DNA of 64,000 nt, taken from positions 639,446-703,445 of the forward strand of contig RHPI01001616.1 of NCBI GenBank assembly GCA_009103225.1. The letters run 5' to 3'. Source of the stretch: Chlorokybus atmophyticus (taxonomy: Eukaryota; Streptophyta; Chlorokybophyceae; Chlorokybales; Chlorokybaceae). The first letter of the stretch is position 1. Each line of letters opens with the position of its first letter. A model generated the notes under the pieces. That model was not told the origin of the DNA. It was given only the letters and a program-made list of their open reading frames with translations, and searched no databases. Below, in pieces: positions 53,817 through 64,000 of this stretch. The translations under genes were made by a program, and so were the position numbers.

Positions 53817-54389
53817 ATGGACTTGGACCTTGCAGCTGCGATTGTTTGCTACACCAAACTAAACGCGCCCACTAAAGAGCAGGCGATGGATGTGTACAAG
53901 TACCACCAGCACATTAAGCACGCGGTGTTCGACATTTGTCACCAGCTGCCATTTAAGAACCCTGACGAGATGGAGGAAGACCCAGACGAGCTAATCTTGC
54001 GAGCCATTGTCAGCTTTGCAGCAAAGAAAAAGTGGTTGGTGGCCAACGATGAGGTCGAAGGATGGTGCGAGTGGCGATATGAATGTCGCAACTACAGGTA
54101 TGCATATTGAACTGCAAGTCATTGACAGTCCTTGAGTAGTTGTTAAGATGACTACACATTGCAGAGCTGCTGAGCGAGGCAAGGAAGAACAAGCCATGGC
54201 AACCCAAGAGGCAGTGGATGCAACCACCCTCATCATCCTAGGTGGGTGATTATCTGTGCTACAGTTACATGTGTGTCTCAATACTATACGTCTTGTGTAA
54301 GCACATCCAGGCTTACAGGTGTTTCGCAAAAACCATCCAGCACGAGTTGGCTGGAGGGGCTGTCCAGCAAGGGTGTCCCTGGCACTTGA
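53817..54389 (+). CDS. Small three-exon gene, unknown function
   Basis: Exons 53817-54097, 54165-54241 and 54319-54389 join in phase to 142 aa from ATG to TGA. The N-terminal 93 residues look like a folded helical domain (IVCYTKLNAPTKEQAMDVYK; later EEDPDELILRAIVSFAAKKK), then a Glu/Gln/Ala-rich segment and a Ser-rich tail. There is no signal peptide or membrane helix. Family not recognised. It sits between the duplicated block and the palindrome array, so it could be transposon cargo. Confidence 0.5.
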
Positions 54390-54660
54390 GGTTGTCGTTG
54401 GCTCCGAGGCTGGGAGTCAGCATGCAACAAAAGGCTTGCCAGGAGTGGCTTCACATGGGGTCTAAAGTACATGTTGCCCAGGTGAAGGTGCATCACAACA
54501 AAGTTGCTGTTGTCAGCTGCGACTGTCAACAGCAGCGTGCAGTGCATAGTAGGAGACTGTGGGCATAGTTTCATGACGCTAGCTCGATACTGATGATCAT
54601 GAGCTGTCGATGGACAGTCCATTACAGCATTTTTGTGAATTGTATGCGTGGAGGATTGTA

Positions 54661-55236
54661 TGCACCAGGAATGGTGCATAAAACAGCGCTCACACCATGC
54701 ATGGCTCCCATGGATGTGACATCATGACAGACCATGCTTGGTGAACCAAATTAAGGTAAACCGCACCATGTATGGTGCGGTGTCTGGCAGGTTCATACAT
54801 GGTGCTGCTTGTGCAACACCTGGACGGTAGCCATGGACCATTTATGGTGCGACTGTCAATTAGACTGGCACCACACATGGTTCACAATGCCAAGAGGGTA
54901 GCGCACCATGCATGGTCCGTACAATCTCAATAACAAACAAGCCTTCCGGTCCTTATCCATGGACCAGCTATGGTGCGACTGTCAGTCACCGGACATGAAG
55001 CAAGTAATAAACCATGCATGATCCACTATTACAGGGGGCATCGCACCATGCATGGTCCACATATCTCATGTATACTGGCCACCATGCCTGGTGCGTCCTA
55101 AGGGACATGGGGACCTATGAAGTGAAATTCGGACCATGCATGGTCCGACTATCGATGAAAAATCGATCATGCATGGTCCACCGATTTCACTTAGCAGGGG
55201 AAATCCGGGTCCTGCGTCACGGATCATTCATGGTCC
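54661..55236. repeat. Array of about 15 ACCATGCATGGT palindromes
   Basis: Degenerate copies of a 12-16-bp palindrome (best: GGACCATGCATGGTCC at 55131-55146; also GCACCATGCATGGTCC at 54903 and 55043). Approximate centres: 54670, 54700, 54737, 54771, 54798, 54843, 54876, 54911, 54969, 55017, 55051, 55087, 55139, 55172 and 55229. Spacing is often 33-37 bp, with a second class near 45-58. A larger unit, TATGGTGCGACTGTCA, recurs at 54843 and 54969. No coding sequence fits the array. Confidence 0.88.
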
Positions 55237-55876
55237 TTTGACGTCAGGCGGTGTGGCAAGGATAGCTAATCAGTAGTCACCAAGGGAAAAGAAAAGCTAG
55301 GCATTAGCCATGCTATTTAGCGAGTAGCTACAAATAGTACTGGAGGGGAACGGGTAGGAGCAAGGGAAAGGAGCGGGGAGTCTTAAAGAGGGGACATTGT
55401 AGAATACAATGCTGTATAAGGGAGGGGACGGGAGGTAATTAGAGGTGGGATATAAGGAAGGGGAGACTCAGTCTTTAGGCTAAGAGCTGCGGGGAAGAGG
55501 TAGAGAACAGGTCACAGAGCACACTGTGTCATGAGGTTGTTGCAAGCCCATGTGGCTTAAAACTTGGCGGAGAGCAGTAGGCGCTTGTCGTCTGCAAAAC
55601 CGTGGAGAGCATTCGCTGCCAATCCCCTTTTGCCAGGGTGAAGATAGAGTGCGAGAGGAGCTGGAAACAGTGATGTCGATTAGGAGAGGTGTGGTCGAAT
55701 TGGGAACGGCTCTGTGTTAGCTATATGTGCCATAATATTACATGCAAGATGCATTGCCAAAGGGAGACGATGGAGAGACGATGGAGGCCTCCCACCATGC
55801 CGCGAGGGGGGCGGAGCACAAGTGTGGCAAGAGTGAGGGTGAAAGGCCTTTTCTCGGGCGCGCCTCCAACGCCTCT
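55237..55876. other. G/A-rich intergenic, no gene seen
   Basis: Purine-rich DNA (55330-55510) with no supported coding sequence. Confidence 0.5.
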
Positions 55877-56122
55877 TCACACTTTGGCGAACCACGCCCA
55901 CACTTCCTGGCTAAAGGCGCAGTCGACAAAAAGGTGAGACGAGGTCTTAACCAAGCCATGAGGACACGACACACACTCCCCCTCTTCCATGATGTATCCC
56001 GTGTAGCGGGCTTGGTGAGAGAGAAGCCACATGAACGAGCGTGCTGAACCCTTCAGTGGCGAGGAGTTTAAACGCTTCCAGTTAGCGGGCCAGATGACGC
56101 TTTTTGTGTTTGCTTCACACTA
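55877..56122 (-). pseudogene. LINE reverse transcriptase C-terminal zinc-binding remnant
   Basis: The minus frame reads VIWPANWKRLNSS, FMWLLSHQARYTGY, then CVSCPHGLVKTSSHLFVDC and EVWAWF before TGA (55879-55877). This CX2C...HX4C pattern with flanking Trp residues is the zf-RVT domain found at the end of non-LTR retrotransposon ORF2. An in-frame TAG bounds it upstream and no RT core is seen, so only a fragment remains. Confidence 0.75.
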
Positions 56123-59100
56123 GAACCTTTTCAACTGTTGTGTAGCAATTGTACTATGCAAGGGTGTCGTTTTAGTGCTGAGATGCGGCCGCAAGACTGT
56201 GCGGCTTTTGCAATAATGCTGATTAGTTTAATCAACAAACACAACAGAGACGCATGACCACAGCGCCGAGGCCACTAGGCATTGCACATAACTTCACAGA
56301 TTGCACCGAATATGATATGCAATGTGGTGTTTACCATCCTGAACCACACATCCTGCAAGAAAATGCAGCGTTGCGCTGCACATGTTCGCCTATGTGAGAT
56401 GGCATTTTATGCCGCATGCACTGGCAATGAGCCAAATCCAAGACAATTGCTTGCCACGGGCGAAGACTTTGTAATCAATAGTTAATGCGTGTGTGTATCA
56501 TAGATTGTACAAAAGACGCCCCGCACTGTGAGTGAGGGACTAGCTGATTAGCCTTGTAAGTGAGGAGAAGATATCCCCGATGGACAGAATAGCTTCACAG
56601 CGGGATATGGCGGCTGTCCATGGAACCATACTAATGTCTTTGACCTAGCTTGCAGAGTCCGGTACACAATTAAACACAAAGAGAAGAGCTCAATTGGCCT
56701 CCACCCAGCTAAAAAAGCGGAAGTAATCCTCCAGCGCCAGGCTGGTGACGAGGGGCACCACCCAGAGATGAGGGGCAAGAAAAGGCCCCAAACTTGCCTA
56801 TCCGTTATTGGTCATTGTAAGTTACAAATCATAACGACGCGAAAGCAAGCTGCTTACCTAGTGAGTCAATGGTTATAACCCTACGATATCAATGGTAGGG
56901 TTGCATGCTATGTACTCGTGAGTAAAATGTATCATGCAGTTGATCTATAAATTTCTATAATGTTGTGCTTCATCAATAGAGGTGGTTGGCAGAGAATTCG
57001 CCACACATCGGCCACGCAGTGATTTGCACCGGTGTGCCGCAGCTGCGATCAGCGATGCGATCATTAATGGCAATGCATGCTATTAGCGGCAGTAGTAGGT
57101 ACGACACTCGGTATGTGCATATGGCGCCTAAAGTGTAAATCGTCCAACTATAATCACGTGCACGAGCATAGCCACTTTTGCTCGATGGTGGATGATTTGT
57201 CCACTTATTAAAAACGAGAAAATACGAAATAGCAACATCAACCACTAGCATTATAACCGAGTCCGTCTATACTGTATTTACGCTTTTATTGCAAAGTTCA
57301 TATGAGTATTTTGGTATTTTATATAATTATAGCAACCTATATGAGACATGTGTGCTTCCTCCGATTAGCGACTCGGTGCCGAATTTTGCGATGCCTTTGG
57401 TGGTTAAGGCAACATGTTACACCATTCATTTAGCTCATAAATAAGCCATATAAGGGGGAAGTGGTCATCGCGGATGGCAAGAGTTGAGCATGCAGTGGCT
57501 TGCACTTTTTTTTTAGCATGTGCAACGCCGTGGGCATTAAACGCAGCGCCACGGCGCTAAACATGTGCAATGATTTGAATTCGCAAGAAATCATAGAGCG
57601 TCTAGCATGCAGAATTAACCAGCGATCACAAGAAGCATGTGAAACAAACGTGTCTTCGCATGCAGCGTGCCAGCGCCCAATGATGCAATTGTGCACACCA
57701 CCAGGCAATGCACGCCATTTACACAAGCTGCAACAATGCACCATGCTGTCAAGTACAATGCATAAGGAATTGAACAGTTGAACGAGGCTTTGATTAGCTG
57801 GTCCGGATCGCCAAAAAGACCTCCGCTCGGCTAGCTCCTAGCACTCAGCGGCACCACACCACAGACCTCACACACGAGGATAGGGAAAGCCCCTTTAACA
57901 GCTAAGTCAGGCACCCCATACATACAGCGAGTCAGCACTCGGCCGTGTTCACCAGGATTGGAAGTAAATAAGTCCCCAGCACCATGCTGACCAAGCCTTG
58001 TGTACTTCCCTTTGTTGCCTTCCCACTTGGTCACACATAACCTAAGAGACTCGCGTCTCTTGGCCACGTATGCTGACCTTGATGTTCGCACCTGTTGACC
58101 GCACATGTCTCAAGAGTTGCGAGCAATGTGCACATGATCATCAGTATACATGTGCCCCTGGCACATGTACACTCATGATCATGTGCACATCTTCGGACTC
58201 TCGGATTATTCTCAAATTGCGTGATAGATACAATAATCAGCTATGTGCAGCTACTTATTAGTGCAATGTATAGTTCATCTTGTCAAGGGCTCATGAGCAC
58301 AATGGCTGACTGTATGCGCAAACCATTTAAGTTTTGTACGCATCTCAAAGGTTGAACTCCCGTACAACCATGCTATTACTATAGCAGCTCAGAGTGACCA
58401 TGCCCTGCATGTCAAGCATGACAGAGTATATTGTGCAAATTGGCCAACAATAATGATGTCTATGTAATTTGCATGCGAACGAAGCTTACACGCAATTGAG
58501 CAACTTATAATAATGGCAAAAGCTTTGCATTGTAGTGAGTGCGAGCATCATCTCTAGCGAAACGCAAGCGTTAAGAACATTGCGCGACGCATCAAAGGGC
58601 GGCTTGATTGCCGTATTACGCGTCGTGCTTTAAGTGATGGCACAAGCATTTGCAACGCATTGCATGCCGCAGCATGCATATGTGTACATGAAACAGTTGA
58701 ACATTTGTAATTATGAACCTGCATATATGATGCACTTACATATTGGATTGTATTTGTTATACATATGTAACTCGTATGTAGCTTGCAGTGTGTGCTGCAT
58801 AAGACACATTTTAAACATATAGGCACTGGACATTTTTGATGCGCTCATTTTAAATAAGAGCCGGTTGCAAGTGGAGGGGAGGGGGGGAGGGGATGTATCA
58901 TGTTGCTTATCATGATACCTGAAATTAAGGTTTTAAGGAATTCATGCGCATATATTAATGAAATGCTTTGACATGTTGCAAGTATCACATCCATACAAAT
59001 ACAAATCATAACAAATTATACATGCCGATAAGCATGTATTATTATTGATGACACATGCATGCATTGATTATCAGTTGCAGCATGTATATTGAATTTGATT

Positions 59101-59740
59101 GAAGATTTGTGTTTAGCAATTTTATTAATCTTATAAATTTAACCGCATCAATTTACCGTCAAGATGCACCATGAGCTGCAACGTAATAGGTTATGCCAAT
59201 TGCGTTAACTGTGCAAGACATTTACAGCGTATTGCACCCTTATGACAGAAGTTTCGCAACAGGTTGGCAGCAAGTATTGTTTAAATATCACAATGTTAAA
59301 TACAATATTCATGTTTACAAGCTGTCTTTTGCAACCGCGTAACACCCCGATAGTGATGCAATTTTACACTATGACAAGCCACCAATTACATCATGATAGC
59401 ACCATGCTGCATGCGAGTATGCATTTTTCATCTTAACATGCGAGCATGCGTTATGAGCCGTGAATGCGATAGCAATGCGTGACAAAGTGCACATGTCCAA
59501 GCTCATATACGCTCCTCCGTCCGCAAAGAGTCATGACAGCTATATGAGCTCATCATCACTATCATCACTAGCAGCATTACTGTCCACAATGACATCGCTC
59601 TAACCATTCACAGCGTGATTACTACCAAAGTCCGCGAGCCTCAACAACATCATAATCACTCGCTGCCTTAAACTCATCACTCTCCCAATGTTATACCACG
59701 GTATGGGACATGGTTAAATAGCATGTGGCTCCACCTATGG
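56123..59740. other. Gene-poor, AT-rich stretch
   Basis: No supported genes. A minus-strand frame at 58106-57831 has no recognised family. A strong hairpin lies at 58128-58188. Confidence 0.5.
58128..58188. repeat. 29-bp hairpin, 3-nt loop
   Basis: 58128-58156 (GTGCACATGATCATCAGTAT...) pairs with 58160-58188 with two mismatches around a CCT loop. Confidence 0.88.
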
Positions 59741-59751
59741 CAGCGACTTTT

Positions 59752-59832
59752 GCGGTTATAGCCTAGTGGTTAAGGCGTCAATGTTACAGTGGTAAAGGAG
59801 CTGAGCTGCACAGGTTCGCATCCCACCATAGG
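59752..59832 (+). repeat. tRNA-like Pol III promoter, possible SINE head
   Basis: TAGCCTAGTGGTTAAGGC (A-box-like) is followed 36 bp later by GGTTCGCATCC (B-box-like). The acceptor and anticodon stems do not fold properly, so this is better read as a tRNA-derived SINE head or a tRNA relic than a functional tRNA. Confidence 0.4.
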
Positions 59833-59886
59833 ACAATCACTGCTAGTTGCCATAATATTCAATCCAAGGCAAATAATAGCAAATTA

Positions 59887-60248
59887 ATGACTGAAAGCAC
59901 CGCACACCAGGATATGATACCGCTCGTCCGACGTCTGCTGCTTGCAAGCCAGGTCAAGTTTATGATTGTGAATGTGCCAGGAGCAGCTTCCTCATTCAGA
60001 CCCAATCTGTCCCTTTGTTGCACGATGTTTGGCCTATCAACTTTCCGACACCGTCTGTTTGAGACACAGCCAGTGGTAGCTACCCCACCAGCACGCTGCT
60101 CGCACGCAGGCAAGGCAGTTGGACTGCTATCGCCGCACCTGTCCGCTAGCGCGAAGAAGACAATCGTGACATCAAACGCGCCACAGCAGATGCACCCGGT
60201 CTATGGCCTTCCAAGCACCAGGGGCGGCATTGCTGCGTGGCAAACAGT
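59887..60248 (+). pseudogene. Cytosine-5 DNA methyltransferase fragment
   Basis: A frame from ATG 59887 encodes DMIPLVRRLLLASQ, then MIVNVPGA, LCCTMFGL, FRHRLFET and later VYGLPSTRGG. The order matches the middle of compact phage/bacterial-type C5 methyltransferases (ENVPGA, LCGSMFGL, RRHRLFE). The ENV motif Glu is replaced here (VNV), and the AdoMet-binding and PCQ catalytic motifs upstream and the target-recognition end are absent. The frame passes straight into the duplicated block at 60249. Such enzymes are reported as cargo of retrotransposons in some algae (established knowledge). The assignment rests on motif recall, not a search. Confidence 0.6.
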
Positions 60249-61012
60249 GCTATTTATTAAGTTCTACAATCCTCACTGGTTTGCTTAGCTGTTGCCTCTG
60301 GCTGCGCACTGGCTTCACGCATGCTGCCTGCTAACAATAAATGACCTGACAGGGGTGCGGACGGGTTAAGGATCAGGTGTTTGACATTGCCAACAACGCA
60401 GTACTTGTTGGCGTCGCCACCATTAAGTGTCCATATGCCAGCCAGAATAATCAATGCGACGTACAATGTCTGTGTTACCCACTGGATGCCAGTGAGAAGT
60501 GAGGATGGCAACCTTGGCATTCGCCTACCTGTGAAAAACAGGAATCTGCGCAGTGACATCTTAGCAAGCAGCTGCCATAATGGGCGTTCTCTGAAGGTAC
60601 ATTGCACGCTGTGGCTATGCACATGCTCCTGCTGTTACTATATGGTGGAGTGCATAAGGAATTCTTGTGTTGAACAATTAAACATGCAAGACAAGGAGAT
60701 GGAGTAGCCCATGATGTTCTTGGCCGGCGGAGGCATCTGTCCATGTAAGGCATCAGGCAACGACAATCGCATTGTGGTGCCGGGTTGCATCAAAGACATA
60801 CTGTCTACGACCGCAGCTCGGCACAGCACAGACACAGCCACAAAGGTTAAGAGCGGCTGTTGTCAGCGCACGGCATGGCTTATTGGCACGCGTTTGCGCG
60901 CACACTTACAACAGCACACATACCATCTCTTACATCACATCACACACTGTCTCCAACTAGACATTGCTCTCCGATCGACACGGACAGTCACACGCACACA
61001 TTCACACCATGC
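60249..61012. repeat. 764-bp duplicated block, copy 2
   Basis: The partner of 52890-53653. Its left edge cuts the methyltransferase fragment and its right edge meets the end of the transposase pseudogene. Confidence 0.92.
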
Positions 61013-63910
61013 CGCTACCACCCCACACCACCACGCACAGAAAAAGGGGTGCCTGAGCCCACCACGTCACGTTCACACCGTCCTCATCACCTTCCAACTC
61101 AAGTGTAGAGAACCAAGGCCGCCCATGGAACATCCCAGCTGCGCGCGCCATGCTGACTCCTGATGCCATGTACACCGCTGCGCCTCCGTTCACCACGCGA
61201 ACAGCACGCCACCCATCGGCCAGCTCCAGTTGTTCCCTCCTCAACCAGCTGTCCAGGGTGGCAGGCAGCTGGTCGGCGAATGGAGTCTTCAAGGCGACTT
61301 GGCGGCTACGCGCAGATCCGCTCCAGTACGGGCTGGACTCCCTCCTTGTCAGCACATCCATCCGTAGCAACTTGTCCGTCTTCTCCATGACATTACAGCA
61401 CTGCTGCCGCGCCTGCGCTATAACCGAGCGCATCTCGGGATCTACGACCATGCCATCCTCTCTCACATATTCTGCACAGCTCCATGCCTTCAGGATACGT
61501 GCCTGGTAGTCCCAGTTGTTGCCACCACGCGCCCACCGTTTGATATTTTAAGCGTGCGTCTGCTCCATGCGGTTGGCGCTGAACCGATTTGGGTGTCCAC
61601 TGCTGACAAATGCCGGCCCACAATGAGTGAGCTGATGCATCTTCTCGATCTTCCAACTTGACTTCTGTGCAGAATATGACGACAGTAGCGGATGCAACAC
61701 TGCAGCTTTAAAGGCAGCCAGCTCGTTGTCGGTTGTGGTCAGGGTCTCTCTTGTGTGTTCATGCGCCTTGAGCAACTTCTTGTTCCACTGGGCAAGCGAT
61801 GCGGCAGCAATGGTGAATAAATCGTTGCCCTCACTGTCGAGCAGCAAATCGTCTGCGAGGACCGGCAGCAGCTGCAGCACCGCCACTTTCTCCTCCACCT
61901 GAAAGGAGTGGTCGGACAGGAAGAAATCTACTGTGCTGATGGGTGCCTTGAAGTGCGAAACCCGCAGAGTCGCCTTGCATTCAGCCTGTGCACATTTGCT
62001 TGTGAGCACGTGTCGTTGGCTTTTGTGATCAACACAAAATCAACACCAAAGACGTGCCTGGCCTGCAGAATCTGTCTCGTGGATGGACGCATTCGTTCCT
62101 TCGCGGCGTCGCATACAGCAGCAAGCAGGTGATCAATGATGCCTCCCAGCACATGCATTGCGTCAGGGGCAAGACGAGAGTAGCAGTCAACTCCCGGCAC
62201 CCGCGACTGTCGCCAACCCCACAGTGCATTCTGTTGCCAAACCACATTGCCTGGTTTCACGGAAAGCCATTCATCCTCACAAATGCCGACAATTTGACCA
62301 TTACCTCCTCGACATGCATGGAGTGCTGCTTTTTGAAAGCCTTGGCTGTCTGGCGTGCATTCCTAACACCGCTATGCAGGTCCGCCCGCAGCTGACTTAT
62401 TGCTGGTGTAGAAGGCCTCGGTTCTCAATTCCCGGTCCTCACCCATCTCCAACAGATCTGATTTGGTGACGAGACAAACATCGCAAGGATGTCGTGTTTG
62501 GTTGCCCGACACAGTGCGTGCGAGTGTGGCAGTCTCCTACAACACGACAAACTCAGATGTTCTACTGACAACATCCTCGATGCACTGTTGCTGGCTGACT
62601 GCATCCGGTTACAACCATTCATGCCCACTACCTGCAAATCGCTGATGTAGTTGGCAAGCGCGGGAAACACACGACGCTCGATGCCATTCGGGTCGATGAG
62701 CTGCAGACCTTCTCAACTCGCCCGCTTCACATCCCCTAACACTACATTCAAAGCGTCATGAAAAATCTCACGTTTTCGAATGGACAACGATTCCTTGCCC
62801 TGCGCCCAGGTGGGATGCCCGGCCACTGCGTGAACCACCGGCAGAAGCGCTATCTTAACAAACCCCATGATGCTAGCATACATGTCCCAACTGTAGTTAG
62901 CAAACGATGCCATCAGAGGGTAGCTAGAGCGCTTGCCCGCGCTGTCCAGCGTAGTCTTGTCACTGTACAGAATGGCAGGCGCCAAGTAGGACGCTTCCCC
63001 CACCTCTCTCCTTAAATCCACCTCCACATCCTTCCACCATTCGCCCGTGGAAGGATGGCCAAAGCTGTGCTCGTCACCAGTGTACTGGAGATTGAAGCCA
63101 TTGGCGGCATGTGGATTGCCATACAACCGCGCGAGCCATACCTGCTCCGACCAAGAGCATTACTTACTATGCTGGCCTCAGAATAGATACTGCATCGATA
63201 CTGCATTAGGTACTGCATTTCACAGACCTTGGCCGGCATATATGTGACGCAGATGTCTTGATCCTCAGGGTCTCCAGGCTTGCGCAGGTCAGCCGTCGTA
63301 GTTCTGATACGGCAGCACACTCGCATGTGCATATGTGACATGGCTCTGATGGTTGAAGTACATACACCACACACCGTGAACACACCTCAGACTGAGAGAA
63401 AGCAATCGTGGTCCGGAGGTAGCTGGCCACATGCACACCTGTCTCCCACTGGAGCTCTTCCATCAGGAAGTGTGCATTTCGGATGCAGTTGATGATCCGC
63501 CCCATGTCGGAGGCCGATAGGCTTTGGCCGTTGTTGCACTGCACGAATGCCACTGCAAGAGCATGCTCCGAGCCATACCACCTGGATTCCGACGCGTGCG
63601 AAGGGACGCCTCCACTTCCATGTTGACGTGCCACAGGTTTCTCAGGCACACGCACACATTGAAAGCCCTCGTTCACTTCCTCCTCCTCCTGTTGCTGCTG
63701 TGCGTGTGTCTCCTGGAAGGATCCTTTAGCATCAAGCATGTGAGCATCCTGGATCAAACTCCTCGGTTCAACATGACCCGCATCGTACTGTAATGGACGC
63801 TGGCCGACATATAGCTTGATCTGCTTGCACACCCTGCTGCTAATAATGTGCATGTAGACCGAGCTGCGTGTGGTGAAGCGCATGTGGCAATACGTACAAA
63901 GGACTCCCAT
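61013..63910 (-). pseudogene. DDE transposase resembling Plavaka (CMC superfamily), broken
   Basis: Minus-strand segments: 63910-63386 starts MGVLCTYCHMRF with a C2HC finger and a Gln/Glu-rich linker; 63126-62713 carries APAILYSDKTTLD and SSYPLMASFANYSWDMY, the SDKT...YP signature of Plavaka-type enzymes; 62700-62640 carries LQLIDPNGIERRVFPALANY; about 62555-62440 carries HPCDVCLVTK; about 62250-62080 carries RLAPDAMHVLGGIIDHL, the expected acidic-His block; and 62009-61002 covers the C-terminal part (MHQLTHCGPAF...). In-frame stops at 62713-62715 and 61548-61550, plus a shift near 62395, break it. Some introns may be real. The superfamily assignment is by recalled motifs. Confidence 0.6.
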
Positions 63911-63978
63911 ATCTCACTACTAACGTCGACACAGGTGTCGCCAATGTAACCTGCATCATATCCAACAACACGCACACC

Positions 63979-64000
63979 CGCCGCCGCCGCCGCCGCCGCC
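63979..64000. repeat. (CCG)n at window edge
   Basis: At least seven CCG/GCC units run off the end of the window. Confidence 0.85.

Noticed and set aside
54661-55236. CRISPR array
   Set aside because: Repeats are short, degenerate and palindromic, spacers are unequal, there are no cas genes, and the genome is eukaryotic.

Overview
This is a eukaryotic nuclear window. Genes are split by GT-AG introns, intergenic DNA is rich in (TG/CA)n and (CT)n, and three retrotransposon-type insertions carry perfect target-site duplications. A streptophyte green alga is the most likely source, but this is inference. The HMG-CoA reductase has the plant-type two-helix membrane anchor, a pathway core chlorophytes are known to have lost. 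TIM9 and the plant-like telo-box motifs fit the same lineage. The species cannot be named from the sequence.

Host genes, each rebuilt exon by exon with reading phase checked at every junction except where stated: TIM9 (6744-7624, minus) and RUVBL2 (8078-11072, plus), which face away from each other across a 453-bp region holding telo-box motifs; a P-loop ATPase of the archaeal-ATPase/STAND type with a presequence-like N-terminus (16055-18526, plus); HMG-CoA reductase (23261-25511, minus, six exons, 584 aa); and a two-receiver hybrid histidine kinase (29637-34264, plus, 5' end uncertain). A small three-exon gene of unknown function lies at 53817-54389. Several weaker spliced fragments are listed with low confidence.

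Mobile DNA: a terminal-repeat retrotransposon in miniature (882-1486); a full-length but decayed Ty3/gypsy chromovirus (34910-40857) with TSD ATGAT; a solo LTR of the same family (46428-47091) with TSD TTAGG; a LINE zinc-knuckle remnant (55877-56122); a broken DDE transposase resembling Plavaka/CMC elements (61013-63910); and a 764-bp block present twice about 7.4 kb apart. The second copy of that block abuts a cytosine-5 DNA methyltransferase fragment (59887-60248).

Other points: an AT-rich piece coding for mitochondrial ATP synthase subunit 4 runs into a 631-bp assembly gap (20902-21532), so it is either a nuclear mitochondrial insertion or a chimeric join. The strongest unexplained structure is an array of about 15 degenerate ACCATGCATGGT palindromes at 54661-55236, many spaced 33-37 bp apart. 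Smaller palindrome arrays and long hairpins are scattered elsewhere. The stretches 25.5-29.6, 40.9-46.4, 47.1-50 and 56.1-59.7 kb look gene-poor.
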